DNA of 64,000 nt, from contig NZ_SOEO01000001.1 in NCBI RefSeq assembly GCF_004365655.1, positions 1,116,001 to 1,180,000 on the forward strand, in the 5' to 3' direction. Below, piece after piece: positions 47,110 through 55,172 of the stretch. Positions within the stretch are counted from its first letter, which is position 1; every line of letters starts with the position of its first letter. The notes under the pieces are model-generated. The model had not been told where the DNA came from. It ran no database searches and was given only the letters and a program-made list of their open reading frames with translations. This stretch comes from Epilithonimonas xixisoli (lineage in GTDB: Bacteria > Bacteroidota > Bacteroidia > Flavobacteriales > Weeksellaceae). A program made the position numbers and the translations under genes.

Positions 47110-47889
47110 ATGGCTAAAGTAAACGAAATTTCTGTTGAAGAAAAATTAAGAGCTCTTTACGATTTGCAAATCATCGATTCCCGTCTGGATGAGATCCGCA
47201 ATACAAGAGGCGAATTGCCGATTGAAGTAGAAGATCTTGAGATAGAAATTGAAGGTCTTGAAAAAAGAGCCCAAAAATTCGAAGCTGAAATTGCTGAGCA
47301 AAATGCTGAAATCAACAGCAAAAAAGACTTGATGAAACAAGCTCAAACTCTTATTGATAAATATAAAACGCAACAAGACAACGTTAGAAATAACAAAGAA
47401 TTCGAAGCTTTATCAAAAGAAGTAGAATATCAGGAATTAGAAATCCAATTGGCTGAAAAGAGAATCAAAGAATTCGGTGGAAAGATAGATCACAAAAAGG
47501 AAACTTTGGCAGATTTGACTTCTAAAATCGATGAGTTGAAAAACCACCTTTCTCACAAGAAAAACGAATTGGAAAACTTGGTTTCTGAAACGCAAAAAGA
47601 GGAAGATTATCTATTAGAAAAATCTAAAGAATTTGCTGAGAAAATCGATAACAGATTGTTGGTTTCTTACCAAAGAATCCGTCAAGGTTCTTCTACAGGA
47701 CTTGCAGTTGTAGGTTTGGAAAGAGGAGCACCGAAAGGTTCTTTCTTCACAATCCCACCACAAAAGCAAATGGAAATTGCTCAGAGAAAAAAGATTATTA
47801 TCGATGAGCATTCTGGAAAAATCTTGGTAGATGACGAGTTGGTAAACGAAGAAACTGCTAAAATGGAAAGCATTATCAAATTCAACTAA
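47110..47889 (+). CDS. Coiled-coil protein of the CT398/zinc-ribbon family, metal site lost
   Basis: The 259-residue protein is a long antiparallel coiled coil (about 10-180, typical heptads EIRNTRGELPIEVEDLEIEIEGLEKRA in outline). A C-terminal domain corresponds to the family's zinc ribbon: GLERGAPKGSFFTIPPQKQMEI and IIIDEHSGKILVDDEL. Where relatives carry two CxxC-type pairs (Cys before and after the IPPQ block), this protein has none: there is no Cys in the whole sequence. The gene starts two bases after the nif3-like stop codon, an arrangement I recall as common in Flavobacteriia. Function in the cell is unclear; flagellar or secretion roles have been proposed for distant relatives. Confidence 0.8.
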   Translation: MAKVNEISVEEKLRALYDLQIIDSRLDEIRNTRGELPIEVEDLEIEIEGLEKRAQKFEAEIAEQNAEINSKKDLMKQAQTLIDKYKTQQDNVRNNKEFEALSKEVEYQELEIQLAEKRIKEFGGKIDHKKETLADLTSKIDELKNHLSHKKNELENLVSETQKEEDYLLEKSKEFAEKIDNRLLVSYQRIRQGSSTGLAVVGLERGAPKGSFFTIPPQKQMEIAQRKKIIIDEHSGKILVDDELVNEETAKMESIIKFN

Positions 47890-47909
47890 GAAGCTGATAA
47901 TCAAAATAT

Positions 47910-47949
47910 AAAAAAAAGAGATTCCGAATTTTCGGAATCTCTTTTTTTT
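47910..47949. terminator. Bidirectional terminator between convergent genes
   Basis: A long perfect stem (AAAAAAAGAGATTCCGAA at about 47911-47928, pairing with 47931-47948) is flanked by A- and T-runs on either side. It can end transcription of the coiled-coil gene and of the opposing lipoprotein gene. Confidence 0.9.
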
Positions 47950-47967
47950 GTGAGAAAATAATATGAT

Positions 47968-48795
47968 TTAACGGATATTGACAGATCCGGAACTGCTTTC
48001 GTTTTTGGTCACCTTATTCAGCTCGCCTCTTTTGATGACATTGATGTCTCCGCTGGAAGATGCGCTGGCTGTAAGACTTGTACGAACACCAATCGTAATA
48101 TCTGCCGAGGAAGAAGTGGTAAGAACTGCACTTTCTGTAGTGAAATTCTCAGCCTTTATATCGCCTGATGACGATGATTGAGCGCTCACATTTTCCGCTT
48201 TTCCAGTGATCCTAATATCTCCGGAAGAAGAAGTTTGAAGATTCAGATTTTTCGCATTCACATCTCCATTGTAATCGCCACTGCTGGAAGCTTGGATGTT
48301 GACATTGTTTCCGCTGATGTTTCCTTTGATATTTCCAGAGCTTGAAACTTTCACGTCCAAATCCGCGAATTTGAAATCATCTTTCAACAGAATACTTCCG
48401 CTGGAGCTGGCTAGCAATCTATCAAAATCTCTGGCATAAACCTTAATTTTAATTCTGTCAGTCGATATGCTCAGTTTTTTTTGAGATTCAATTTTTACGT
48501 GCACTTTTCTTCCTTCTTGTTTCACAACCACATATTGCATCAAGTCAGAAGGCGCATAAACCACGATTTTCTCTTCATTAGATTTATAAACTTCTGCATT
48601 GAGACCAGTAGAAATCTGCAATTCATCAAAATCAACAGCGTAGGATTTATCAATCACCTCGCCTTTTCCAGAATCAGACAAAAGATTAGAAAACATAATG
48701 TCCGAGCCGTTTGCGCCATCGCTCCCTTTGCTTTGTATGCAAGAAAAATTACCAACAGAGGCTAATAAAATTAAAGATAAAAGTTTTATTTTCAT
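47968..48795 (-). CDS. GIN-domain (DUF2807) lipoprotein with SSSG repeats
   Basis: The 275-residue protein has a lipoprotein signal ending at Cys19. The DUF2807 beta-solenoid is visible as a regular series of SSSG turns (ASSSGSIL, VSSSGNIKG, ASSSGDYNG, TSSSGDIRI, SSSSGDIKA, ASSSGDINV), one per 20-odd residues. The N-terminal part YAVDFDELQISTGLNAEVYKSN is the usual opening of the family. The fold is a right-handed parallel beta-helix, and the role is unknown. It should sit in the outer or inner membrane facing the periplasm or surface. A second relative is encoded at 56165. Confidence 0.85.
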   Translation of the reverse strand: MKIKLLSLILLASVGNFSCIQSKGSDGANGSDIMFSNLLSDSGKGEVIDKSYAVDFDELQISTGLNAEVYKSNEEKIVVYAPSDLMQYVVVKQEGRKVHVKIESQKKLSISTDRIKIKVYARDFDRLLASSSGSILLKDDFKFADLDVKVSSSGNIKGNISGNNVNIQASSSGDYNGDVNAKNLNLQTSSSGDIRITGKAENVSAQSSSSGDIKAENFTTESAVLTTSSSADITIGVRTSLTASASSSGDINVIKRGELNKVTKNESSSGSVNIR

Positions 48796-48916
48796 AATAA
48801 TAGATTTTAATAATGATAAGACAACTGAAAACTAAATTCTGTTACATCCAAAAATTATTTTTTCTGATTCTAAATAATTTTCTAAATTTACAACATTAAA
48901 AAAATAAAATTTTAAA

Positions 48917-49408
48917 ATGAAAAATATACTATTCGCATTCGTATTGATTGGATTATCCGTTTCCGCATTTGCACAATCTGGTCCGCCGGCAGGTGACGCA
49001 AAAGTAGGAGAGTTCTACGGTCAGGATGTTTCCGCAAAAACTGTAAAGAAAGCCATTTCCGCAGATGAACTCAACAAAGAATTAAAAACCAAAAACAAAA
49101 TCGCAAAAACTACTGTCAAAGGAAAAGTGACTGGCGTTTGCCCGAAAAAAGGATGCTGGGTAAGCATTGCAACGGACAACGGCGAATCTTTCTTCGTGAA
49201 GATGAAGGATTACGCATTCTTCGTTCCGACTGCTTTGGAAGGGAAAACCGTCGTTTTAGAAGGCAGTGCAGAGAGCAAAACCACATCTGTAAAAGAATTA
49301 CAACATTACGCAGAAGACGCTAAAAAATCCCAAGCAGAAATCGATGCGATTACAGAACCAAAAACAGAAACCAGATTTTTGGCAAGCGCCATCAAAGTTA
49401 TAGAGTAA
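48917..49408 (+). CDS. DUF4920-family secreted protein
   Basis: The 163-residue protein has a signal peptide (MKNILFAFVLIGLSVSAFA). An OB-fold-like central part (KTTVKGKVTGVCPKKGCWVSIATDNGESFFVKMKDYAFFVP in outline: VTGVCPKKGCWVSI, FFVKMKDYAFFVP) contains the conserved Cys pair C-x4-C that can bind a metal. Its role is not established. The gene is monocistronic with a terminator hairpin 20 bases past its stop codon. Confidence 0.85.
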   Translation: MKNILFAFVLIGLSVSAFAQSGPPAGDAKVGEFYGQDVSAKTVKKAISADELNKELKTKNKIAKTTVKGKVTGVCPKKGCWVSIATDNGESFFVKMKDYAFFVPTALEGKTVVLEGSAESKTTSVKELQHYAEDAKKSQAEIDAITEPKTETRFLASAIKVIE

Positions 49409-49429
49409 TTTTACGTCAAAATAGATTAT

Positions 49430-49464
49430 AATAAAGCTGATTTTAGGGTCAGCTTTATTTTTTT
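49430..49464. terminator. Terminator after the DUF4920 gene, shared with the convergent T9SS gene
   Basis: AATAAAGCTGA (49430-49440) pairs with TCAGCTTTATT (49449-49459) and runs into a T-run on the plus strand. The stop codon of the convergent leucine-rich-repeat gene (49455-49457) lies inside the right arm. Confidence 0.85.
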
Positions 49465-50858
49465 GTAAATTTTAAGCTTGTTTTGTTACTGTCCGAGGAA
49501 ACTTCTAAGATATAAACTCCACTTCTTAAACTTGAAACATCAAAAGTATTGGCATTAATTTTTTTATTTAAAATCAATCTACCTTGTGTGTCTAATATTT
49601 TTATAGATTCGATTTTTTGACTGAAATTTAAAAGGTCAGAAGTTGGATTAGGATATATTTTAAAGTCAGATAACGATTTGTTTTCCCGAACTGCGAGTAA
49701 ACAATCTGTAACTACGGTCTGTATATTTTTAGCTTGAAAATAGGCTTTTTCTGAGTCGTCGCAACAAACATATGTTAGTTTTGGACATTCTAAAAATCCT
49801 TCACCAAATGTTTGCTGTTTCCCATTTTTTACAGATATATTTGAAAGATTGGATAATCTGAAAACATTGAACATTTCCAGATTGATATTATTCGAGACAT
49901 CCAGATTGGTGATGGAATTAGAATCGGATACTGTAAATTGTTTTAATTTAATGTTTCTACTTAGGTCAAGGCTAGAAATAATGTTACTTGAAAAATTAAA
50001 ATATTCTAAATTAAGACTTTTGGAAAGGTCTAATGAACTGATTTTTGAATGAGGAATACTTAGACTCTTAAGATTAGAATTTTGAATGGGTAGTAAAATT
50101 GAACTTAAATTTGAAGCATCATACCAAAAGCTTATATGTGTGACAGGTGATGAACTGAAGTTTATTGAAGACATTTTTGTAGTTGCAAAAACAATGCTTT
50201 GCAGCCCAGCTAGCTGAGAGAAGTTAAAAGCTGATAGATTGTCATTATCGATTCTGATTTGGCTTAATTTGTTGCAATTATCAAGATTTAGAGAGGCCAA
50301 ATTGTCAGATCCTATTCTTATTTGTTCGAGTTGTGTGTTTTTACTTAGGTTTAATGAAGCGTAATTTCCAGTAACAACTAGGTTTTTCAATTTCAAATTC
50401 TGAGAAACGTCAATAGAATTGATTTTTGTTGAAAATAAATCAATATCTTCTAGTGATAAACAGTTATTGATATTGATCTCCTCCAAGGATTGATTGTAAA
50501 GACCTTTAATCTTTTTTAATTTTGTATTGCTTGATAATTGCAAACTTTTAAGTTTTGTAGTCTGTTCGATGTTTAATTCCGTAAGATTTTTAAAGGCTTC
50601 GATTCCTGTAATATCTGTAAGATTATTTTCGTAAGCGGTTGAAAGGTAACTAATATTCTCAGCTTCAGAATTTTGAATTTCTCCATCTCCATTCGCATCA
50701 ACTTTAGTATAATTTCCGTTCAGATCTTTGGCGTATTGGTCCGAAATTTTAATTGAAATTAATAGTTCTTTAAAATAAGCATCAGGAATATTTACATTCT
50801 GAGAAAATGAAAAAGCGAATAGATTCAGAAAAATAAAAGAAAGTATTTTTTTTGTCAT
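49455..50858 (-). CDS. Secreted leucine-rich-repeat protein with T9SS type A sorting domain
   Basis: The 467-residue protein has a signal peptide (MTKKILSFIFLNLFAFSFS). Leucine-rich repeats span about 85-370 (NLTELNIEQTTKLKSLQLSSN, LNLDNCNKLSQIRIDND, LDLSKSLNLEYFNFSSN). The C-terminal Por/T9SS domain at about 395-467 shows FKIYPNPTSDLLNF, IKILDTQGRLIL and LRSGVYILEVSSDSNKTSLKFTKK (last in outline). It is exported by the type IX system, so the organism has that system. The Met at 50888 is ruled out because it lies beyond the -7 box at 50883-50876. Confidence 0.9.
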   Translation of the reverse strand: MTKKILSFIFLNLFAFSFSQNVNIPDAYFKELLISIKISDQYAKDLNGNYTKVDANGDGEIQNSEAENISYLSTAYENNLTDITGIEAFKNLTELNIEQTTKLKSLQLSSNTKLKKIKGLYNQSLEEININNCLSLEDIDLFSTKINSIDVSQNLKLKNLVVTGNYASLNLSKNTQLEQIRIGSDNLASLNLDNCNKLSQIRIDNDNLSAFNFSQLAGLQSIVFATTKMSSINFSSSPVTHISFWYDASNLSSILLPIQNSNLKSLSIPHSKISSLDLSKSLNLEYFNFSSNIISSLDLSRNIKLKQFTVSDSNSITNLDVSNNINLEMFNVFRLSNLSNISVKNGKQQTFGEGFLECPKLTYVCCDDSEKAYFQAKNIQTVVTDCLLAVRENKSLSDFKIYPNPTSDLLNFSQKIESIKILDTQGRLILNKKINANTFDVSSLRSGVYILEVSSDSNKTSLKFTKK

Positions 50859-50875
50859 AATGGTAAAAGTTTTAT

Positions 50876-50883
50876 CAAATATA
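50876..50883 (-). promoter_or_regulatory. -7 box of the T9SS/LRR gene
   Basis: TATATTTG on the minus strand (50883-50876) lies 17 bases before ATG 50858 and fixes that start. Confidence 0.55.
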
Positions 50884-50980
50884 ATCATTAATAAGATTTG
50901 TTTTTGAAAATATTTTAATGTCCTAATTCATTGTTAAAGCCATCAATTCTGCTTATATTTACACTCTAAATTTTCAAAAA

Positions 50981-51817
50981 ATGGCAGACTGGAAAATCGT
51001 CAAAGAATACGAAGATATTACCTATAAAAAATCAAATGGCGTAGCAAGAATCGCCATCAACAGACCAGAAGTCAGAAACGCTTTCCGACCAAAAACAACC
51101 TCAGAACTTTACGATGCTTTTTACGACGCTTACGAAGATTCGTCCATCGGAGTTGTATTATTGACGGGAGAAGGTCCAAGTCCAAAAGACGGTGGTCACG
51201 CATTCTGTAGCGGTGGCGACCAGAAAGCTCGTGGACATCAAGGTTATGTTGGCGAAGACGGAAGACATCGTTTGAATATTTTGGAAGTTCAACGTTTGAT
51301 TCGTTTTATGCCAAAAGCTGTGATTGCTGTCGTAAATGGTTGGGCAGTTGGCGGTGGACATTCGCTTCACGTAGTTTGCGATTTGACTTTGGCCAGTGAA
51401 GAACACGCAATTTTCAAACAAACCGATGCAGATGTCACAAGTTTCGACGGAGGTTACGGTTCTGCTTATTTGGCTAAAATGGTTGGTCAGAAAAAAGCGA
51501 GAGAAATATTCTTTTTAGGAAGAAATTATTCAGCAAAAGAAGCGGAAGAAATGGGAATGGTAAATGCCGTAATTCCTCACGCAGAATTGGAAGATACTGC
51601 TTACGAATGGGCGCAGGAAATCCTTGCAAAATCTCCAACATCCATTAGAATGCTAAAATTCGCAATGAATTTGACAGACGACGGAATGGTTGGACAACAG
51701 ATTTTTGCAGGTGAAGCAACACGTTTGGCTTATATGACAGAAGAAGCGAAAGAAGGTAGAAATGCTTTCTTGGAAAAGCGTAAGCCAAACTTTGGCGATG
51801 ACCAGTGGATTTCTTAA
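50981..51817 (+). CDS. menB: 1,4-Dihydroxy-2-naphthoyl-CoA synthase
   Basis: The 278-residue crotonase-superfamily enzyme closes the second ring in menaquinone synthesis (o-succinylbenzoyl-CoA to DHNA-CoA). Diagnostic parts are RPEVRNAFRPKT, the oxyanion and substrate loops FCSGGDQKARGHQGYVG, AVVNGWAVGGGHSLHVVCDLTLAS, and QTDADVTSFDGGYGSAYLAK with the conserved Asp. The C-terminal KRKPNFGDDQW fits the family. The length is normal. menA follows after one DUF2461 gene, supporting a small menaquinone operon. Confidence 0.95.
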   Translation: MADWKIVKEYEDITYKKSNGVARIAINRPEVRNAFRPKTTSELYDAFYDAYEDSSIGVVLLTGEGPSPKDGGHAFCSGGDQKARGHQGYVGEDGRHRLNILEVQRLIRFMPKAVIAVVNGWAVGGGHSLHVVCDLTLASEEHAIFKQTDADVTSFDGGYGSAYLAKMVGQKKAREIFFLGRNYSAKEAEEMGMVNAVIPHAELEDTAYEWAQEILAKSPTSIRMLKFAMNLTDDGMVGQQIFAGEATRLAYMTEEAKEGRNAFLEKRKPNFGDDQWIS

Positions 51818-51852
51818 AAATATACATCTAAATATTTATTGACATCTGCTTT

Positions 51853-52542
51853 ATGCCAAACAAAAACATCTCACTTGAAACAGGATTCGAATTTCTGAAA
51901 CAATTAAGCAGAAATAACAATCGTGTTTGGTTTTCTGAGCATAAAAAAGAATATGATGCGATTGCAAAGGAAAACAAGAAATTCGTAGAAGAAATTTTTT
52001 CTGAAATGGAATTTCACGATAGTTTGGGGCAAATTCATATTTTAAGAATTAACAGAGATATTCGTTTTTCTAAAGATAAAACACCTTATAAAACTAATTT
52101 CGGAGCTGGTTTATCTCGAAAAAAACCAATGCTGAGAGGTGGTTATTATATGCATTTGGAGCCTGGTAACACTTTTGTTGGAGGCGGTTTTTGGGGTCCG
52201 AATAATGAGGATTTATTAAGAATCCGAAAAGAATTTGAAATTGATGATTCTCAAATTAAGAAAATAACTTCAGATAAAACCTTTATAAAATATTTTGGAG
52301 AACTGAAAGGCGAAGATGGTGTAAAGACTGCACCAAAAGGTTTTGGCAAAAATCATCCTGCAATTGACTTGATAAAGAAAAAGCAATACGTGGTAATGAG
52401 GAAATTTTCTGACAAAGAAGTTTTTTCAGACAGTTTCCAGAAAGAGATTATCGCTACTTTTTTGGCAATGCGTCCTTTTTTCGATTATATGAGTGAGGTT
52501 CTGACAACTAATTTAAATGGCGAATCTGTATTTAAAGATTAA
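51853..52542 (+). CDS. DUF2461 (TIGR02453) family protein
   Basis: The 229-residue protein has the conserved family features: FLKQLSRNNNRVWFSEHKKEYD at the N-terminus, RINRDIRFSKDKTPYKTNFGAGLSR in the middle, and YYMHLEPGNTFVGGGFWGPNNEDLLRIRKEF (in outline). The reaction is unknown. It sits between menB and menA with 35 and 9 bases of spacing, so co-transcription with menaquinone genes is likely, though that does not prove a shared role. Confidence 0.9.
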   Translation: MPNKNISLETGFEFLKQLSRNNNRVWFSEHKKEYDAIAKENKKFVEEIFSEMEFHDSLGQIHILRINRDIRFSKDKTPYKTNFGAGLSRKKPMLRGGYYMHLEPGNTFVGGGFWGPNNEDLLRIRKEFEIDDSQIKKITSDKTFIKYFGELKGEDGVKTAPKGFGKNHPAIDLIKKKQYVVMRKFSDKEVFSDSFQKEIIATFLAMRPFFDYMSEVLTTNLNGESVFKD

Positions 52543-52551
52543 AAAAATAAA

Positions 52552-53481
52552 ATGACCGATTGGATACAAGCAGCACGTCTGCGCACATTACCACTTTCTA
52601 TGAGTGGGATTATTATGGGAGCTTTCATTGCAAAATGGAGGATTTCCCAAGAAGGCGGATTTTGGGATTGGAGAATTTTCGGATTGGCACTTTTAGTAAC
52701 ATTATTGTATCAAGTTCTTTCCAACTTTGCCAACGATTATGGCGACGGTGTGAAAGGAACTGACAAAAACAGAATAGGAGAGGCGGAACAAAGAGCTGTG
52801 GCTTCTGGAAGAATTACTGCTAATCAAATGAGGAATGCTGTAATTTTATTATCAATATTATCTTTAGTAGCAACTGTCGCATTGTTATACGTTGCTTTTT
52901 ATCCGGATTACACTAAAGAGTTTTGGATTTTCATCGGATTAGGAATTGCTTGTATTTTGGCTGCGATTGGTTACACAGTTGGTAAAAAGCCTTATGGCTA
53001 TTTAGGTTTGGGCGATATTTTTGTGTTTATCTTTTTTGGATTAGTTTCGGTTTGTGGGAGTTATTTTCTATTTACCAAATCGTTCAGTTGGGATTTGTTA
53101 TTTCCTGCAACAGCCGTCGGAATGCTAAGTATGGCTGTTCTCAATTTGAATAATATGAGAGACATCGTCAATGATGAATTGGCCGGCAAGAAAACTTTGG
53201 CATTGAGATTAGGTTTCAAAAATGCGATGATTTACGAGATTATTTTGTTACAATTACCAATTCTATTGATGTTGGCTTTTTTGATGTACAATGGTTTTCA
53301 GGAGCGAGGTTTGTATTATCCATTCATTGTGATGATTTTGATTTTCCCATTTATGAAATTGAGGAGAAGCGTAATGGCTGTGAAAGAGCCAAAAGACTTA
53401 GACCCATTCCTAAAACAAGTTGGGATTTTGACTTTTCTAATGTCAATATTGACAGCTTTCGGACTGAATTTTTTTAATTAA
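52552..53481 (+). CDS. menA: 1,4-Dihydroxy-2-naphthoate polyprenyltransferase
   Basis: The 309-residue UbiA-family integral membrane enzyme has about eight TM helices. The first Asp-rich motif is NFANDYGDGVKGTDKNRIGEAEQRAVASG (N-D-x-x-D type, in outline). The second is LNNMRDIVNDELAGKKTLALRLG. It attaches the polyprenyl chain to DHNA to give demethylmenaquinone in the inner membrane. Length and topology are normal. It starts nine bases after the DUF2461 gene and is followed by a metallo-hydrolase gene after 14 bases. Confidence 0.94.
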   Translation: MTDWIQAARLRTLPLSMSGIIMGAFIAKWRISQEGGFWDWRIFGLALLVTLLYQVLSNFANDYGDGVKGTDKNRIGEAEQRAVASGRITANQMRNAVILLSILSLVATVALLYVAFYPDYTKEFWIFIGLGIACILAAIGYTVGKKPYGYLGLGDIFVFIFFGLVSVCGSYFLFTKSFSWDLLFPATAVGMLSMAVLNLNNMRDIVNDELAGKKTLALRLGFKNAMIYEIILLQLPILLMLAFLMYNGFQERGLYYPFIVMILIFPFMKLRRSVMAVKEPKDLDPFLKQVGILTFLMSILTAFGLNFFN

Positions 53482-53495
53482 TTAAATAAAAAAAA

Positions 53496-54179
53496 ATGAA
53501 AATAAAATTCCTCGGACAAAACTGTTTTTTGTTCACATACAACGGAAAAACAATTCTTTCCGACCCTTTTTATAATTATCAAAAAGAAAAATCTGGTTTT
53601 GACATCAAAGCACAGAAAATTGATTACATTCTAATAACTCACGCACACGGAGATCATACAGCGGATGTAAAAGAAGTTCTTGAAAATCATCCGGAAGCAA
53701 CGGTAATCGGACAACCTGAGATTTGTGGATATTTTGGACATTCCAATAATATCGACATTAATTTTGGCGGTTCTGCAAAAATTGATGATTTGAAGATTTC
53801 TATGGTTCCTGCATTGCATACGAGCTCTTTTCCAGACGGAACTTACGGTGGATTGGCTTCTGGCTATATTTTTAGATTTGCGGATGGGAGAAACCTTTAT
53901 TTGGCAGGAGATACAGGTGTGAGTTCGGAAATGAGCTTATTTCCTCAGGTTTTCGGAACATTAGATTTATCAATTCTTCCGGTTGGGAAACATTACACGA
54001 TGTGTCCTAGAAAAGCCGCTTTCGCCGCATCAGAATTATTAAAAACGCCAAAAGTTATTGGTTGTCATTTTGATACATTTGCGCCGATAGAAATCAATCA
54101 CGAAGAAGCAAAGAAGTATTTTTCAGATAAGAACATCGAATTTGTTTTGCCAAAATTGGGACAAGAATTTGAGTTCTAA
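53496..54179 (+). CDS. Metallo-beta-lactamase-fold hydrolase (UPF0173 / UlaG-like)
   Basis: The 227-residue protein shows the metallo-beta-lactamase metal motif THAHGDHTADVKEV and further ligands in MVPALHTSS, LAGDTGVSSEM and GCHFDTF. The N-terminal MKIKFLGQNCFLFTYNGKTILSDPF is typical of the UPF0173 group. The substrate is unknown. It is the last gene of the menB-DUF2461-menA run. The minus-strand SRP RNA transcript converges on it, with only a hairpin between. Confidence 0.88.
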   Translation: MKIKFLGQNCFLFTYNGKTILSDPFYNYQKEKSGFDIKAQKIDYILITHAHGDHTADVKEVLENHPEATVIGQPEICGYFGHSNNIDINFGGSAKIDDLKISMVPALHTSSFPDGTYGGLASGYIFRFADGRNLYLAGDTGVSSEMSLFPQVFGTLDLSILPVGKHYTMCPRKAAFAASELLKTPKVIGCHFDTFAPIEINHEEAKKYFSDKNIEFVLPKLGQEFEF

Positions 54180-54181
54180 AT

Positions 54182-54235
54182 AAAAAAAATTAAGAGATCA
54201 AGTAGTTTAAAATTAAAACCGTCTTGATCTCTTAA
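54182..54235 (-). terminator. Hairpin between the metallo-hydrolase gene and the SRP RNA gene
   Basis: TTAAGAGATCAAG (54190-54202) pairs perfectly with 54223-54235 around a 20-base loop. On the minus strand it runs into an A/T tract with eight T (54189-54182). It backs up termination of the SRP RNA. On the plus strand no T-run follows, so its effect on the preceding gene is less certain. Confidence 0.65.
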
Positions 54236-54255
54236 CTTAAAAAAAAATAAAAAAT

Positions 54256-54348
54256 GGCAAGCTACCTAAATCACACCGCTACGACCAATTACCTTTGCTG
54301 TGTTCCCACCCTGGAGGATTCTCAGGAGCTGGTTGTTTAGGACTTGCC
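54256..54348 (-). ncRNA. ffs: Small bacterial signal recognition particle RNA (4.5S-like)
   Basis: Read on the minus strand, the ~93-base RNA has terminal arms GGCAAG and CTTGCC. TCCTAAA pairs with TTTAGG and CAACCAG with a TTGG/CTGG-type partner. The apical domain is CCAGG-GTG-GGAA-CAC-AGCA: a 3-bp helix with the GGAA tetraloop and the asymmetric loop that binds Ffh protein. A TATCTTTG box ends five bases before the 5' end. The RNA's own closing helix is followed by a long T-rich tract. The RNA guides ribosome-nascent chain complexes to the membrane with Ffh. End points are accurate to a few bases. Confidence 0.88.
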
Positions 54349-54352
54349 GGTG

Positions 54353-54360
54353 CAAAGATA
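54353..54360 (-). promoter_or_regulatory. -7 box of the SRP RNA gene
   Basis: TATCTTTG on the minus strand (54360-54353) matches TAnnTTTG and ends five bases before the predicted 5' GGCAAG, as expected for a stable RNA that starts at its mature end. Confidence 0.65.
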
Positions 54361-54482
54361 GGAAAATTCAGAAAAAAGAAAAGAGAAATAAGAGAAAAGA
54401 AATATATTAAGATGTAGGAGATTGATAGTCAGTTTCAAATATTTTCATTAAACTCTCATTTCAAAAAAATAAAAATTAGATT

Positions 54483-55073
54483 ATGACAAAAAACCCTTTG
54501 AAAGTAGGTTTTATTTTATTCGCAATTACAATGTTGACTTTCTTCATTGTTTATTACTTTTTCGCAAACGCCAACTATTGGAACACCACGATGCAAGTCA
54601 ATGCATTTGGGATGACTTTTCTTTATGTAGCTGCTGGTTTTATTTCAACTTATTGGTTAAGACAAGGTACGAGAATCACTTACCCTCAAGCATTTAAACA
54701 AACATTTGTAACGCTTTTTACGGGCGGAATTTTATCAATGTTGTCTATCTTTTTGTTTCTCAATTATGTGGATACAGATGCGAGAGATATGCTGAATCAT
54801 CAATATATTCAAACCGAACTCAAAAATCTAGACGAAGCTTACGCTCAGAAAAAGGTAGAAGTTGCCAATCACATAGACCGAAACAAAATCACGGAGTTGG
54901 AAACTGATTATAAAAATGCAAAAATCGGAAGAGAAGCAGCTTTGAAGGAGAATAGAAATTATTTTTCATTCAAGTTTATGTCTGCAATTTTTGGAGGTTT
55001 CTTATTGTTTTATTTGATGTTGTCTATCATTATTGCCGGATTTATGAAGAATAAAAAACGTTATGAAGAATAA
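54483..55073 (+). CDS. DUF4199 family membrane protein
   Basis: The 196-residue protein has four TM helices: about 8-26, 41-58 (NAFGMTFLYVAAGFISTYWL), 74-93 (FVTLFTGGILSMLSIFLF) and 163-187 (KFMSAIFGGFLLFYLMLSIIIAGFM). A long soluble helical segment (95-155) lies between the third and fourth and is charged and coiled-coil-like. It is characteristic of DUF4199, common in Bacteroidota and often next to a GT2 glycosyltransferase gene, as here (100 bases downstream). The function is unknown. Confidence 0.85.
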   Translation: MTKNPLKVGFILFAITMLTFFIVYYFFANANYWNTTMQVNAFGMTFLYVAAGFISTYWLRQGTRITYPQAFKQTFVTLFTGGILSMLSIFLFLNYVDTDARDMLNHQYIQTELKNLDEAYAQKKVEVANHIDRNKITELETDYKNAKIGREAALKENRNYFSFKFMSAIFGGFLLFYLMLSIIIAGFMKNKKRYEE

Positions 55074-55135
55074 AATTTGACTTTATAAATTTTGGCTTTA
55101 TACCAGATGAAACCTTAAATCTCATTCAAAAGAAA

Positions 55136-55143
55136 TATCTTTG
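55136..55143 (+). promoter_or_regulatory. -7 box before the glycosyltransferase gene
   Basis: TATCTTTG matches TAnnTTTG, 29 bases before ATG 55173. No clear -33 TTG. Confidence 0.45.
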
Positions 55144-55172
55144 ACCTTTAAAATTACATCCAAAAAATATCA

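Noticed and set aside
48481-48765. A 94-codon plus-strand frame opposite the GIN-domain gene
   Set aside because: It is a shadow of a well-supported minus-strand gene with no domain or start context of its own.
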